Source: Otis tarda
Taxonomy: Eukaryota > Chordata > Aves > Otidiformes > Otididae
Direction: 5' to 3'
Length of the DNA: 64,000 bases
Assembly: GCA_026413225.1 (NCBI GenBank)
Contig: CM048591.1
Span: 38,967,803-39,031,802 of the forward strand
How positions within the stretch are numbered: the first letter of the stretch is position 1; each line of letters opens with the position of its first letter. The notes below the pieces were generated by a model. The model searched no databases. It saw only the letters and a list, made by a program, of their open reading frames with translations, and was not told the DNA's origin. Of this stretch, positions 22,183 to 33,660 are shown piece after piece. The position numbers and the translations under genes are program-made.

Positions 22183-23624
22183 CCATTAAAAAATAATTTA
22201 TTCATATACACACACAATTTGCAAAGGTATGCACCCGGTCTCTGTGCTTCTCAGAGTAATTAAATCCTTACTGTGAGCAAGTCAGTCAAACCAATGCAGG
22301 GCACACAGATAGTGTAATATTGCCAGTGATGACATTATACCAACTCTCAGTTGCTCAAGAAAAAGCAACATCTTCCTAATTGGCAGAAAGCCCCAGGACA
22401 AAATTGTAACTATGAGTTATCAATTGTGCTCTGCCTCCAGTTTCTTACAATTTACACAACAATCCAGCACCTGAGTTTTGGTTTGTTGCAACAAAAAAAA
22501 AAAAAGAATTTTATATTGTGGCTCCCTATTATTTGTTCTGATGTATTGTGAGTCAATATAAAGAGCAGAACCATTGTAAAATATGCTTCAGGCTAATTAC
22601 CAGCTTGTGACATTATGCCAGTTACACTAATTAACTGCACTGATCAGTGCTAGCTATAAAAAGCTCACGTGTGCCACTGTTTATACAGCACCCCATGATT
22701 TAAAAATGGAAGTCATCCTTCCTCATTTTAACAACACTAATCTGTTATGTGAGAGTTGTGCCACTCTTGTAGATGATGCCAAGTCTAGCTAGATTACTCA
22801 TTGCCTCATGAGCTAAGAAAACATTGTGCTGGACTATTAATGCCCTCCCAAAGACCTCAGCTAAATCAGGTTTTGGTGAGCAAAGGTTATGGGGGTCTTC
22901 GAAGGACAGTTTCCATATGTGTGAGGGCAAATAAAGTCCTCTAGAAACCTTTGTTTGTCCCTGGGACAGGACATCCAGCACAAAGGAAGCTACTCACTAA
23001 AATGCAGAAGAATAGCCAGTGAGATTCACAAAGGATGTTTATGTAGTTGGGCACTTAACAACCACTGAAACTAGTGCAATTAGTCAGTTAGAGGCAGCTC
23101 CCCATGCCATCACTTGAGCACCCAAACAGTGAGCCACACTAAGTCAGTGGGCAGCACTGACACTAACAATTAATATCAGCCTCCATGGTGAGTCACAGGT
23201 ACTAAAATGTGTGTGGGAACGCCCATTGCAAAGGCAGAGACCGCCTCTGGAAAACATTCCACCTACAATTTGTATTGTGATTTCCTTCTAACTCATGGAA
23301 TTCCTAAAAAAAAAATGTACAATTATACACTTATGCTGAAAGCCTATACAAAAAATTCTGAGTTAAAATGTTTCCTCATGACAAAGGCCAATCCCTATTG
23401 ATGACAGACCTCCCCAGCAATGTCACTATTCCTCATCTACCTATGAACATTTCAGAACAGTGAGCAAAAGAACAATATTTTTAAAATCATCAGGAAAATC
23501 AAGATCTCCTGCCATTTTTATCATCTTTAAAAATATTCCTAGGGCATTTTTCAAAGTAACACTCCATTCTTTTAATGGCTTATTATTTCAAAATATGTTG
23601 TGTACCTTTGCATATATACAAATA
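22183..23624. other. Unique stretch
   Basis: No gene or repeat recognised. Poly(A) near 22492-22504. A 78-codon minus-strand frame at 22745-22981 has no supporting motif or splice sites. Confidence 0.5.
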
Positions 23625-23790
23625 AGAACAGCTTTTCTGGACCAGATCAAAGGTCCATCCTGCCTGTAGCAGTGGCCATAAGCACAACCTATGGAAGACA
23701 GGCATCTCTGACTCTTTTCTCTAGTGCCCTCCTCACAGCCTCTAACCCTCTTCAGTTCACAGACTTCCTGAACCTGACGTGGTTCCTATG
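23625..23790 (-). mobile_element. Possible ancient CR1-like relic
   Basis: The run AACAGCTTTTCTGGACCAGA followed by TCAAAGGTCCATCCTGCC, then AGCAGTGGCC and, farther on, ACTTCCTGAACCTGACGTGG, resembles an old interspersed repeat widespread in birds, turtles and crocodilians, usually seen as an antisense CR1 relic. Similarity is partial and judged from memory of the consensus phrase. Boundaries and orientation are tentative. Confidence 0.4.
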
Positions 23791-25804
23791 CATTACCCAG
23801 TCCTGAGGGGACTTCTCTGCCACAAGTTTGTCCCTCAGCCCATGCATGATTTTGGCACCCTTCCACACCCCGACCCCTATCAGCCTGGTGAACCAGCGCC
23901 ACTGCTCCTGCCGAGTCCAGCCCCGCTTTGGTTCCCCCCAGCAGTTGTATTGGAAGAGACCACAAATGAATGACCCTGCCCGATGCACTGAAGTCATGAT
24001 TTGATAGTTCCCTGACGAAAAGCCACACTGGCCTGAAATCTCAGACATGGCCAGCCTCTGCCAAGTCCTGCCACGTGCTGTGCTATACACGGACCAGCTC
24101 CAGCTGTGGAGCTCAGTGGCAACCAGCAAGCTGGTTTTCTGCCCGCTTCACAAACATCGGCTTTCTGAAAGTCTTTTATTTTCTAAGTGGCTTATTTAAT
24201 TTGCATATAGAACTGGTAAGAGCTAGATAACAGCTGTCAGCATAGACGTGAAAGAATTTCAAACACTTTATCTTTGGAAGATTCAATTTGAGCTAATTTT
24301 GTGTGCTGGGCAGTGAATCAACAAAACTATTTCCTATCAGTAAAAGGAATATTCTGAATCCAGAGCTTTGATGGGACTGATAGCACTGACACAGTGGCGT
24401 GGTAAGAGGAGAAAGGAGCACTGCTAGTTTTTCCTGAGGCAGTAACAGCGAGATCCCGTGGGGACACACTAGGGTAAGTCACCACAAGTTACACTCAGAA
24501 AAGTGAAGCAGGGGAAATTTAGACGCTTGGGATCTCTGTGTGGAGGCAAGCATGACTCTCAGAGCAAAAGCCACACATTGCCACCGGGAATTAAGAGGCT
24601 GGCTCTTGTTTGTTTGTTTATTTATTCATTCCTTCTGCCTTTTTTCTTTCGGTGATTGCTAAAAAGAGAAGAAAAAAAACAGCATCTACAGAGCCTAATG
24701 AAAAATGTTATGTTCTTCTACGAGGGGCAGGGGGGAGTTTGGCTTCTTACATGCCAAAAAAATTACTAAAGCAATCTGCTTCACACTGTGATGTTCATGT
24801 GTGCTGGCAATGTGATTTTCCAAAGCTCACTTCTAACACCCTGAGTCGGAGCAGTGTACGCTGGAAAAGCTCCGGCTGCGGGGGCCTCTCTGCAGTCCCA
24901 CATGGTTTCTGCCCCTCCAGCTCCCATCCCTCTCTCTCAAACTTGGGTGATCTCCCTGGTTGAGATTCAGTGGCACAGGTGCAGAGGCTCAGGATTAGCT
25001 ATGCATTTTGTGAAGTCTGGTTGACTACAAGGAGTCCTCAGGTGTCCTCAGCTGAGACTCACCAGATGAGGATGGGGCTGAGCACCTCTCACCCCTGCAG
25101 GGCTGTATCCCAGCACTCCTGAGTACAGTATAATGGTGCCCATGTTATACATGCTGCATCACAGGGATGGAAATTAATGTCCTTAGATAAGTGTGGTTAC
25201 TGAAACACACCCTCACCCTGTATCTCCTCTTGGTCTTGGCTCTCTCCCTTTTTCAACTATCCTGTACCACATGGCTAAATCTTTACCTACCCTTTCCCCT
25301 TTTTTCCCTCCCTTCAGTACCTTACCTTGGAATAAGCAGTTCCTTCGTCACAGAGCTCTGATCTGCACGCCTCTCCTCCAAGTCCAGCAAGTCTTTGTCA
25401 CTCTTTTGTGTTCACCTCGCCAGCATTTTTTTGTATAACAGTCACAGGTCCACCTGGGGGAAAGAGGCAGGAGACACTGGATCTTTGCTTTAGAGAAACA
25501 AGATCACTTGCTTTAGGCAGCCCCTGTGGGACAGCTGAATTCTTCAGTCTAGGGCCATATTCCAGAAAATTTACTCCCTCTGTTTGTAGATCATGAAACC
25601 TTTCAAGACACAGGCCTGCAAGGAGAAAGCAGAATGACGCAGTTGTACATAGGGTCCCTATACCCTTTAAGCACATTCACCAACCCATGATAAAGGTGGC
25701 TGGCAGCAGCAGAGCCCATGATTCATGATGTGGCAGCACGCACCAGATTGGTTCACCTTCCTAAAGGAAGCTATAGCCACTGACTGGGATAATTCAAAAG
25801 TACC
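23791..25804. other. Unique stretch, partly GC-richer
   Basis: Left part (to about 24130) has more CpG than its surroundings and a 125-codon minus-strand frame that begins in the preceding relic (see findings). A cluster of octamer, GATA and E-box motifs lies at 24199-24270. A patch at 24840-24960 is also GC-richer. No gene can be supported. Confidence 0.45.
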
Positions 25805-26016
25805 AATTCACTGCAAGACAAATACAGGTGAAGCCACATCAGTGACTACTTTTTCCTGGTCAGCCAGATTTTGACAACAGGGCAGAAACTGCATTACCGC
25901 ATGAGACTCTATCCCCTTCAGGGACAGTCTTAGGAAACCACAGAGTTTGCCTCAGCAGTCCTGAACAGCTAACCTTCAGTTGGAAGAAGCAGGCCCAGTA
26001 AGTTTTAACAACACAA
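25805..26016 (+). repeat. Direct duplication, copy 1
   Basis: Begins AATTCACTGCAAGACAAATA and ends TTTTAACAACACAA. Nearly identical to 28067-28254 in the same orientation. This copy carries 24 extra bases around GACAGTCTTAGGAAACCACA that are missing from copy 2. By eye there are about nine substitutions in the aligned part. No TG...CA ends or flanking target duplication. Confidence 0.93.
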
Positions 26017-28066
26017 CAAACCTGTTGTGTTACTAATGGTCACAGACATCTGCCTTTCCTCTAATCCCCTTCCCTCAGGCTGTCAGGACTTGCTGCCAAG
26101 CACTGAAGAGGGTGATGGCAGCTGTCCCCACTCCTCACGTCCAGGCAGGGAAGCACATCACAGATGCCAAACAGCTGTGAGGGTTGTCCTGAGCTGGACA
26201 AGTCAGCTGCTAGCATCCTGTGACTTTCATATCCATCATCTCATATCACCTGCTTGTAGCACACGCTGCGGGAACACAGGAAGTAATGTGAGATGGAGTG
26301 GTCAGCTCACAGAAAGCTCAGAAGACAGGGAGAAGGTTGGCCTTAATCTCTAGATTTCCAAAACATCTTTTGGTGGGTGCAGCTCCATTTTTATTATGGC
26401 CTTTGAGCACAATAGGTGGAACTCTGTTCCTTTTCCTTCTGTGTAGGAGATAGGTAGGTAGCCCAGAGGACTTGGGGTTTGAAACTTTGCAAGCCTTCCA
26501 AAATCACTTGCTGATGCCTAACTATTTTAAGAAAGCACTTGTTGCAACTGCACAAGTAGGTACATGCATGTGGACAAAAACAAGTTCCCTGCCTGTTTGT
26601 ATGCATGGATGCCGTAGCTCTGTGTGCCTGGAGGCCACAAAACTCTTACTTTTGGGACTCCAGCCAGACCACCACTGCAATGTACAGTGCACCACACACA
26701 AAAAAATGCTCGAGCCACCCCAGAGATCAACCCTACTCTCAAACACACAGAAACGCGTTCCTGTTTGATCAGGACTGTTGCCTGTTGTAACTTCTTAAAC
26801 TAAGTGTTCAACAATTTTAAAACCAGGTCATCATGGAAGGAGTAGCCTGCTGCTCAAATCTGCTTCAGAATCTGAAAACAAATATTGAGCAATGTAAGAA
26901 CTGACTTATTCATGTTATTACAGGGGTTTTCACTGGTGCTGTTAGATAAACTGAACAAAAATAGAGAGAAGCACCACCTGCTTTTGAATGACTTTTTCAA
27001 CTCAGTGACAATAGGAGTGCCTGCTGAGTCACCTCCTCGAAGCTGTCATTGAAGCCACACCTCACAGCATCTCCCCAGCCAGTAAGAAACAGACCTCTCC
27101 AACCAGCCACTTCCCCTCTCTGCTCTGGATTACTCAAGAAATTAATCAGATGCTTACAACACTGCTGCTGCGAAGTCTGGGAGTCATTTGTTCTAGGGAA
27201 AAAGAAGAGCAGAAAGCTGAAACCAGTAAATTAATTTAGTAGAATAAGGACTCCCAGCCCCTTTGACACTTCTTTTATTTCTTATTTCCAGAAGATATTT
27301 TCAGTAAGGCTGCCTGGACTAGCAAGCACAGCAATCAGGTGGTGAAGAAAATGTCAGGTTTCCTCCTGACCTATTTTCAAACAAGAGATAGCAGATATCA
27401 GATGATGCTCCCAATTAGTCTGCATATTAAGTAAACATGGCGGGGGGTGAGGGGGGAGGGGGGCAGGAATACTCAAAGTATCTGCTTTCCATGCTGCTAC
27501 TCTGGCTTTAAATGTATTGCCTAATGGCCAAAGCATTCCTATTTACGAATGACTGCAATAGCAATACGCCAGTGGTCCTCACCAAAGCAGCTATAGACTT
27601 CTTTAAAAGAGTGTCTCTGATCCTCCTTTCCATTACACTAGCTTTACATCCATGTAGTTCTGCTGATTTCAACCAAAGCAATGCCAGGATTCTTCATTTC
27701 AACACAGAAACCAGCTCTGTAGTTTGGATGAACAGTGTTAAAATCATGAGCCATTTACAGTCTTCTGTTACCTATTAAGTCTTTGCTAGCAAAAATATGT
27801 CTTCTGTGTTCTAAATTACAAATGCTGAGCTCGGTGTTAACCTGAGAAAAAGCACGGTAACTGCTGCCATCCCTCTCCCCCTCTACACCACCTCACATTG
27901 GCTGCAGGCATTTCAGGAGCATTGAAAGGAGGCAGTGCTGCCGGACAGGGTAGGGCAAAGACACCAGCTGGGTCTCCCTGCTTTGTGTATTGGGGAGTGA
28001 GCAGGAAGGAAAGCTGAATAAAAAAAAGAAAACTTGTACAGAATGAAAAAGGAACAGATCATAATG
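26017..28066. other. Segment between the duplicated copies
   Basis: About 2.05 kb of apparently unique DNA with scattered GC-richer patches and no recognised gene. It includes the G-rich motif at 27442-27467. Confidence 0.5.
27442..27467 (+). other. Potential G-quadruplex motif
   Basis: Three runs of six G separated by TGA and A, then CAGG. Each long run can supply more than one G-triplet, so an intramolecular quadruplex with 1-3 base loops is possible. Confidence 0.7.
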
Positions 28067-28254
28067 AATTCACTGCAAGACAAATACAGGTGAAGCCACA
28101 CCAGTGACTACTTTTTCCTGGTCAGCCAGATTTTGACAACAGGGCAGAAACTGCGTTACCACATGAGACTCTATCCCCTTCGGTTTGCGTCAGCAGTCCT
28201 GAACAGCTACCCTTCAGCTGGAAGAAGGAGGTCCAGCAAGTTTTAACAACACAA
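28067..28254 (+). repeat. Direct duplication, copy 2
   Basis: Same orientation as copy 1 at 25805-26016. Both edges of similarity are sharp: the flanks differ at once on both sides. Lacks the 24-bp internal block of copy 1. Confidence 0.93.
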
Positions 28255-31200
28255 AAGGTCATAACCATTGTTTAAGAAGAGCGGTGCTGGATGAAGATCT
28301 ATACACTTAGCTATTCTTTTAAGCCAGCAGAGAAGAATAGCTAGAAACAAAAGGTATTCTTATGAATTAGAAAGCACAGCAAATTTCCCATCTTCCATTG
28401 CCAAGAGCCATCTGAAATGCCTTTTTGTGAATATAGCTTCTGGAAATAACACCTTTAGAAAGCTTTTGTTTCAAGAACAAGATCAGCTTGATCAGTCAAC
28501 TGGTTTTCAGCTACTCTACAAGCTTTAGAATTGCTGCATGACTGTAAGAGTAAGAATCTGTTCACAGTTTCCTGAACACGGAAACAGACTGTGATTCAGA
28601 CTATTTGTACCCCTTGTATTGCTGGATGTTTACAAATTTTCATCTTACAAAAGGTTCTCTCACTTATGTGTTTGGAAACACCAGATGTCATATTTCTGGT
28701 TTATTTTCTTTTCATCAGACACATCTGCTGAGAGAGGAAGTAAAATTAATTTAAGGTAGAAACAGAAATATATGATAAATACTGTCCAAAGAGGACACAC
28801 AGAAAGAAAACCACAGGAGCAAGTGAACTATTAGAAGATAAAGTTGCAACTTCTGAATATTAAATATCAACTAGATATTAGCTAACAGAAAAAAAAAAAA
28901 AAAAAACAACCCTCTCAAAGGCCTGTTCATTCAGGTTTGTCCACAAAACCACTGGTTCTTCCCACCTCTCTTTTCCCACCCCCAGACATTAGGTTGGGGG
29001 TTTTAGTATAGCCAGTTACCACAATTCATGAATCCTGCCCAAATCTAAAGTAGTGAAGCCAGGAACAGCTGAAATCTGTCTCAGATAACTTTGCATACTG
29101 AGTTGCAAATAGTTAAGTGCCACGTGTCTCTGTTTTTGCTAACAGAAACTCCATACTCTAATTTGAAACCAGAGGGAAGAGATGAGCACCTCTCACTGAA
29201 GTGCCTGCTCAGAAAGGAGGAATTGCTGTCCACTTGTAGGAACCCAACTTTCTGGATCCTGTTAATGCCAGTAAGAGCTGAGGCAGAGCTACAAACTGCA
29301 TCAGCTCCTCATTCAGCATCCTCCTTCCAATTTCTATACAGTTGTCAAGGTGAAAAATAATATGACACTAAGCTCCACTAATTCCTTCAAAACTTGCGCT
29401 GAACAGCTGCAGAGATGCTAAATAACTGATGCAACGTCCAAAGCCACGTTGCCATGGTCAGTAGAGGATAGGCAGATGGGAAGCACAATAAGAAGCTTTT
29501 CATTTGAACCTAGGATCAAATCCTTTGTTCCTGCTATGTTTGGAGGTTTTCACCATCTGCCAATGCAGTATGACTCTCAGATGGCAGTTTGAGACAACTT
29601 CTCTTGATAGACCCCCTCAGAACTTCCTCTGGACCTCAGAGTGATTTCTGGTTATAATGGCTGGAATCACTCAGCCATCCCAGTTTTTAAAAACACAGAT
29701 ACAGATTTGTGTGTTTCTCTCAGCATGCAGCAAAATGAGAAAAAAAAAATTTCTCAAGGAATTGTACACTGTGTCTGTGATGTACAATGATCTCACAATC
29801 AAATCTGAATAAATCCAGTCTAAATGCAATGCTGCATGGCATTATATGGCTGCCAAAATAGACTTATTAATCATGGAACAGAAGAATTCTTGGCAGGGTT
29901 TCAAAGCTACTTCAGAAGTTTGTTAGAATGAGACATTAAGTCACGGAAGGGGGGAAAAGTCAGAGACAACAACAGCACCACTCATCTATATTAATAATTC
30001 TTTTAGTATGTTACATGGCAGGCTGAAATGGCAAAGAGTACAGGGTAAAACGAATGTGCTACAAGACTTCTGGCAGAGCATGTCCCATTTTGTAGCTTGC
30101 TTAGCATATATTACAGCGGGTACAGAGGGTACAACTTTTTTTGTGTTTTAATTTTCCTTGGAAAAGGAAAAGCAAGTTATAGAGACACATTAGAGAATGT
30201 TAAGGTTTACCTGGTATCAACAGTAGTCATTAATAAATGAAGAACAGCTACATTTTCTCTGTATTTCTTTAGTATCTTCCATTCAAGGATCACAAAACAT
30301 ATAATAAATTGAGTATATTGACATATATAATTACAACGATCAAACTGCCTCTGTCATGCTCGTCTCGCACAGTATTTGCCTGTGCTTGTGGCACTGAGGA
30401 GTAATATAATTTTTTCTTGGCCTAAATTAGCTTCAGGGGGACACAAATCACAAGCAAACCTGCAAGAGAGGGGAGAATAGGGGCTTCTCATCCAAGTAGG
30501 ACTCTGTACTATCTCTGTCCTGTTCTCACAGACATGGAAGTACTTGGGCCCCTGTGAAGGACACCTCCCTTCCAAAGACAGCATGGAGGCAGTGGGACAC
30601 ATGGGGACAGGGTTTGGACAAGGTCCCATTCACTCCTGCTCACACCAGGATGGTCTCCTGAAATTCTGTGAAGTGTGCGTTGTCTACTGCCTTCACTGGG
30701 CACACAAGCAAAAAACTGGCAAGGAAATTACATGACTATGTATGTCAAAACATCACCAATTCCTACTTCAACAGAAGCATGTTGAGCCTCCAGGCAGTAT
30801 CTGATATCCACCGGGTAGTCTTACCATACTTCAGCAGGGAAGCAGAAATTATGCCAATCACTGTACGAAGCTGGTTGGTAATGCACTTAAACTCCCTTAT
30901 TAAAGTATTATGGCAAAATTCAGCCACAAGGAAATTAACACACTGAAGGACCTAAAAAAAATAGAATTATTTTCAAGCATCCTTTCTTCAGTTGTTACAG
31001 CTCATAGAGCTGATTTGCCTATGAATTTTTTTTTCTTTCTTCAAGTTTTTGTCCCCCATGAGCTCTCTTATCCAACCCACTCTGCGGCCTCACAAAGAGT
31101 TTGTATCTTTACAGCTGAGAGTCTATGTTACTATATTGAACTGAATGCTTTCATAAAGGCGCATTTGGGTTGAATACTGGCAGAGTTAAGGTTATTCAAG

Positions 31201-32705
31201 TACACCAAGATAAGAATAAATGCAAGGGGTAAGAGCCTCTAACAACAGCAGCACCGCTAAAATAAATGCTCAGCAAGTCACAGTTTGAATTTCCTTACGA
31301 AAACTACCTTTCATTAAATTATATTTTTTCCTTCATTTCCAAGGAATATTTTTGAAAAGTTTTTGCTATGCAAAATAGTTTTTTGCTATGATCAACTGGC
31401 TAAAGAACTACATTATTTTTTCTATTGTTTATTCGGGGTATCTGACAGGTAGTGTAAAAAATCAGTAAAAACTTGAAATTTAATCTGACTGTATACCACA
31501 AAACAACTGCAGTTATAATCCATTCCAATCAACAACCCTGAAAATTGTTCTGCATGTCTTCTGAAAATGTGTGCATGTTTTTCCAAGTGGCAAAACTGAA
31601 TATTCTCAAGGATTTAAAGGAAATGACTCTCTGAAAATGCAGATTGTTTTCTAAATTGAAAAAAAAAAAAGCTTTAAGTTATAGAGATGTTTAAATATAG
31701 CATATAGGACAAGGAGGGAAAACATAATCTCCAGATGATCTATTATTTATTTACTCTGCAGGAAAGAGAACTATTAAAGAAAAAGGGTGAAGATCACAGT
31801 AGGAAAGCAATAAAGCAACCAATGGCATATTAAAGAGGAAAAAAGCCACACAAACTGGCACTACAAATTAAGGGTTTGACCTCAGTTACTGTTTATCTAC
31901 TATGCAGAAACCGAACCTAATGTCATACTGCAGAGAAAATGGGTGCTTCTTGCAGCTAGTAACCCAGAAAATGTAACAGTGTAAATGAATTGTTTTTCTA
32001 TTGTCTGGCACACAGTGAAATAATCTACAGCAGGTAAAAATGTCCTTGTGCCTTACACCTGTTTTTTTTTTTCCAAGATACCATAAAATAAATAAGTTCT
32101 TCCAATAAAAATCTCCCTAACAGTGATTGGCTTCTGAGAGACTAACTTCTGAGAGAAGGTTCACATGGAACAAAGAAAGATGTAACAACTGTCCCTTCTT
32201 TCTCCTCCAGGACATAAGGTCTTTGCATGGTATGGGATTGCAACCATTATGATTACGGGACTTTGCTTTTCCCCAATGTTTTAAGAAATACTTTAAAGTT
32301 GTAACAAAAATATGCAGCAGAGCAAAAAAAAAAAGCCTAACAGTCCTAAGCAGAATGAAATAGGCTAATACTGGTAACCAAAGGCCATGCTTTGCCAGGG
32401 CCATATGCCGTACAGTGGAAGTGCAGTGATGACAGGCACCAGCCCCACTGCCCTTCCTCTTCTAGAGGAATCATCTTTATCTTCCTTGTCTTTACTCATA
32501 CTTCTGATACCAGCTCCTTCTGATGATAGTCTATTTATCAGGTCTGTTGGGCAATGCATCTGCTTATCAACATTCACAAGAAAAGCAATGGTAATAGAAA
32601 GGGCCCCAAGGTGAAACTCAGAATGGCTGGTTTGGTTGTATACTGAAAGTATTGCTTCTGCTATTTGTTGTTGTCCTGGTATGGTATGGAATAAGGAGTG
32701 GATAC
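28255..32705. other. Unique A+T-rich stretch
   Basis: Nothing recognised apart from A-tracts (about 28889-28906 and 31659-31670) and T-tracts. Short open frames around 30350-30950 overlap on both strands and lack motifs. Confidence 0.5.
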
Positions 32706-33312
32706 TGTTCTGGTTTCAGCAGGTATAGAGTTAATTTTCCTCTCAGTAGCTCATGTGTTTTGGATTTTGTGTGTGAAGAATGTTGATAAAAACCCTGATG
32801 ACACGAGTTGTTGTGAATGAGACCAAGGACACCATCCTGCTTTCCAAGTCTCGCTAATTTGCAGATGCAGGAAGCTGAGAGAAAGACAGACAGAATAATT
32901 GACCCAAACTGGCCAAGGAGAGTATTCCATGCCATAAACGTCATGCTCAGTATATAAGTGGGGGCAGGCCGGGGGGGTATCTGCCTTCCTGGCATCCATC
33001 TTTCCTGCTCGTTTTGCTGGCATCGTTCCCTCTACCTTGCTGGCTCCCTTTTGCTCCTTTGCTCGCTGCTCGGTTTTGTTTTCATGATCGCTGCTCGGGA
33101 CGGGCTGTATCGGTCATTGGGACATCAGGTGGTGAGAAAACATATATTGTTCACTTTGTATATTTTAATATCCTTACATTCTGTTATTATTGTAGTTTTC
33201 CCTTGTTATTTTAGTAAATTGTTCTCCTTCCTTCCTAATTCTCTCCCTCATCCCCCTGGGGATGGGGAGGATGAGCAAGAAACTGTGTGGTAATTCAGGT
33301 TAAACCATTACA
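32706..33312 (+). mobile_element. Solo LTR of an avian ERV (family of the 43.8-kb LTR), older copy
   Basis: Starts TGTTCTGGTTTCAGCAGG, then AGAGTTAATTTTCCTCTCAG. It contains GAGAGTATTCCATGCC followed by a TATA-like TATATAAG at 32951-32958 and ends GGTTAAACCATTACA. Each block lines up in order with the LTR at 43765-44345. The target duplication is not visible (GATAC before, GTTGT after), which fits greater age. No internal retroviral sequence adjoins it. Confidence 0.85.
32951..32958 (+). promoter_or_regulatory. LTR TATA box
   Basis: TATATAAG sits in the middle of the LTR, matching the TATA position of the related LTR at 44029. It would be the core promoter of the U3 region. Current activity is unknown. 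Confidence 0.5.
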
Positions 33313-33660
33313 GTTGTCCTGTTCAGACTCTCAGCAAACCCAGCCTTGAGTGTGATGGTCGTTTGGTAAGTGGCTGATTGATAAAAAACATGTTCGGCTC
33401 CATGTAAACTTCAGCTCTCACATTACTCTTTCCATCATTCTTCCAACATCTCATGGGCACAAATTATTAGCCTGCCTTTAGTTTATGCAAGCATTGTGTT
33501 GGCAACCAAATCCATCGTGAGCTACCTCAGGTTTCATTCTCAGCTTGGCTGAATATGGCAAATGCAATTACGTATGAATAAGCTGTCATGAAAATAACAG
33601 AAAACACACATCATATGGAGAGAGTTCATATAGCGAATGCTCTTGTTTGGTATACCTGAC
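33313..33660. other. Host spacer between two solo LTRs
   Basis: 348 bp of unique-looking sequence with no coding signal. The last five bases (CTGAC) are the target duplication of the next LTR. Confidence 0.6.

Noticed and set aside
28889-28906. Long A-tracts (also 7574, 4684, 63113) as poly(A) tails of processed pseudogenes
   Set aside because: No upstream sequence resembles a spliced mRNA and no target-site duplications are visible, so they are simple-sequence runs.
32440-32520. Acidic KDKEDKDDSS-like frame (minus) resembling KDEEDKDDSA at 38826-38855 (plus)
   Set aside because: The shared DNA is a single 16-base A/G-rich run (AGGAAGATAAAGATGA) plus weak flanks. In 64 kb of A+T-rich DNA such a match is expected by chance.
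32668-33321. GTTGTCCTG on both sides of the 32.7-kb LTR as a target duplication
   Set aside because: The left copy ends 27 bp before the LTR start, and ERV target duplications are directly adjacent and 4-6 bp long.
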